DNA of 64,000 bases from DATEPR01 sp036503065 (GTDB lineage: Bacteria > Actinomycetota > Actinomycetes > Mycobacteriales > Pseudonocardiaceae). Under the pieces are notes generated by a model, which saw only the letters and a program-made list of their open reading frames with translations, was not told where the DNA came from and did no database searches. The stretch spans positions 9,157-73,156 of the forward strand of contig DASXXM010000151.1 of NCBI GenBank assembly GCA_036503065.1, written 5' to 3'. The position numbers and the translations under genes were made by a program. Shown here one piece after another: positions 62,845-64,000 of the stretch (position 1 is the stretch's first letter; each line of letters starts with the position of its first letter).

Positions 62845-63427
62845 TCAAGTATCCACCGGCACATTCGACTCTCCTAATTTTCTCCCTCTCCCACTACCAG
62901 CAGGCCCGCCAACCCGGTGATCGTTTGTGGTCACCGCAACAGCTTCCGAACAGGTGCCCTGCGCGAAGGTGCAGCTGGCGTTGCGCAACCAGTCCGCTTG
63001 GGCGGGTGTTTCGACGCCTTCGGCGACCGTCACGGCTGCACTTGCGGGCGCGCAACACAGTTGATGGTCGACGTCGAGGTAGGTGTCATACGGCGCCCAG
63101 GCGTCATGCACCGCGACACCCCGGAAAGGGCCCAGCACACCGGCATCGTCGATGGCCCTTCGTGCCGCGTTGGGGTGGCAAGTGATCAGGGTGTATTTGT
63201 CGGTGCGGGCGCAGCGCACCCAGTGCAGCGCGCCGGCCACCCGCAGCCCGGTCTCGTCGAACCCGGCCACCTCGGCCTGCGCGATGCGGTCGGTGACCTG
63301 GATGAGGAACCCCTCCAGTCCGGCGGCGGCGTGCGTGCTCATCCTCGCCACGGTGCCTTCAGAGACCGGGTTGCCAAACAACTCGGCCAACGCCTGCGCG
63401 GTGCGCTTCCTGGACAGGAACTGGTGA
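62845..63427 (-). pseudogene. IS66 transposase fragment fused in frame to an EAL-domain remnant
   Basis: From about 63427 to 63050 the minus strand encodes IS66-type transposase: FLSRKRTAQALAELFGNPVS, EGTVARM, EVAGFDETGLRVAGALHW, TLITCHPNAARRAIDDAGVL and VAVHDAWAPYDTYLDVDHQL. It then passes without a stop into VTVAEGVETPAQADWLRNAS and CTFAQGT, the C-terminal signature of EAL-domain cyclic-di-GMP phosphodiesterases, and ends at 62845. Neither part is complete. The transposase 5' part is cut off by the group II intron 3' end near 63428. This is a two-step insertion-deletion scar. Confidence 0.85.
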
Positions 63428-63487
63428 GGTCGGCCCGGGACGCCATGCCGGTGTTTCCACCGGTGAATTTCCCCTGGCCGCGCTCCC

Positions 63488-63522
63488 GAACCCGGCGTGC
63501 GAGTCGTCCCCGCACCGGGCTC
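63488..63522 (-). ncRNA. group II intron domain V
   Basis: The minus strand begins GAGCCCGGTGCGGG and ends CTCGCACGCCGGGTTC, with GACGA between them. This is the canonical domain V shape: GAGC start, AGC-type triad region, internal bulge, and closing GGTTC. The ribozyme catalytic core element itself looks intact even though the encoded protein is broken. Confidence 0.8.
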
Positions 63523-63539
63523 TCCACATGTCCCGTTCG

Positions 63540-64000
63540 ACCTGGCATGGATTGCTCACCCCGCCACTGGCCAAGGTGTGGGATCGCCGTTCCCCGGTAG
63601 CGGTAGCGCGTGGTGTGCACTTCGCTGGGGTTGAACAACCGTCGATTGTCCGTGGCGGGCCACCAACTCTGGCTGAAGTAACGGCGCTTGATGCGTTTCC
63701 ACTCGATCCGTCGATGTTTCCGCAGCAGCCACCGGGCCACCTGACGCCAGACAATCGAGCTCAGGTAGGTGTAGACGTAGTACCGGTCGGCGCGCCCCGT
63801 TTGCGATGTCGCTGGATGCGCCATCCCAAGAAGTCGAAGCCCTGGCCGATCCGTGCTCGCGCGGCACTACGACGAGCATCGGCCGCTGGTCATCGCCATT
63901 TATGGAGTTTGGCACGGTACAGAGATTGAGCTTGCCGGTGCCGTACTTGGACGGCACCGGTCAATTCCTCGGTCAGCCTCCGCTGCCGTACGGACGGGTC
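63540..64000 (-). pseudogene. group II intron reverse transcriptase/maturase, decayed and partial
   Basis: One frame gives GQGFDFLGWRIQRHRKR (about 63855-63805). Another gives RYYVYTYLSSIVWRQVARWL, LRKHRRIEWKRIKRRY and the maturase end HTTRYRYRGTAIPHLGQW. In intact proteins these lie in one frame with about 60 more residues between YVYTY and the IVWRQV segment. A frameshift near 63800 and an internal deletion have therefore destroyed the gene. The upstream polymerase domains with the YADD motif are outside the window. Confidence 0.82.

Larger units (their letters stand above)
63428..64000 (-). mobile_element. group II intron 3' portion, inserted in IS66 and running off the window
   Basis: On the minus strand, reverse-transcriptase remnants (64000 to about 63540) are followed by a domain V hairpin (63522-63488) and then IS66 transposase codons starting QFLSRKRT near 63428. 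The order of protein, domain V and host gene is that of the 3' half of a bacterial group II intron interrupting IS66. The exact 3' splice boundary is uncertain within about 30 bases. The 5' half lies outside. Confidence 0.75.

Overview
The window is high-GC bacterial DNA with dense, often translationally coupled genes, GTG and TTG starts, an ECF42-type sigma factor, WXG100/RHS type VII effector cassettes and two AfsA-family genes. This indicates a filamentous actinomycete, probably Pseudonocardiales; I infer the order and cannot name a genus. No rRNA, tRNA or CRISPR array was seen.

Layout. 1-7183: end of an NRPS locus with an adenylation-carrier protein cut by the window edge, a phytoene-desaturase-like FAD enzyme, an adenylation domain interrupted by an FkbM methyltransferase and followed by a carrier, and a free-standing condensation domain. 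7175-8848: ECF42 sigma factor coupled to a DGPF (YCII) protein, with a matching promoter. 8858-10943: three coupled genes including a large WXG-like protein. 11313-14615: O-antigen ligase-like protein, small secreted protein, isochorismatase-like hydrolase, and an HTH-PASTA protein. 14645-15530: an intergenic patch built from 7-bp units and imperfect long direct repeats. 15545-16834: an OFA-type transporter.

17055-33355 is the most interesting part. A leftward operon (MFS exporter, three SnoaL-like proteins, AfsA-1, HAD phosphatase, FabG) faces a rightward set (TetR, aldo/keto reductase, then ACP, ketosynthase, AfsA-2, FabH-like KS, 2-oxoacid dehydrogenase E1 alpha and beta, a lipoyl-only E2, MaoC, enoyl-CoA hydratase, AroQ-delta chorismate mutase). 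Together these look like a self-contained pathway. It would make a dedicated acyl chain from a decarboxylated 2-oxoacid and condense it with a triose phosphate to give a butyrolactone, butenolide or furan-type product. Fragments of a class II DAHP synthase, a second promoter-ACP-KS unit, and the FabG C-terminus show that the locus has been rearranged.

33425-40607: a GntR regulator with a palindromic operator next to a fumarylacetoacetate-hydrolase-family enzyme and a branched-chain-amino-acid-type ABC importer with a fused permease-ATPase. 40657-47131: a DUF4291 gene and a type VII/RHS polymorphic toxin cassette (YbaB-like protein, WXG100-like protein, 1343-aa RHS toxin, putative immunity protein). 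47331-59646: phospholipase C-like phosphoesterase, questin-oxidase-like protein, MFS, a GT51 penicillin-binding protein with a degenerate transpeptidase domain, GH30 glycosidase with a divergent LacI regulator, and small accessory genes. 59712-62342: a TIR-NACHT protein with a multi-helix membrane C-terminus, resembling bacterial NLR-type defence proteins. 62845-64000: mobile-element debris, namely an IS66 transposase fragment fused in frame to an EAL-domain remnant and interrupted by a decayed group II intron that runs off the window.
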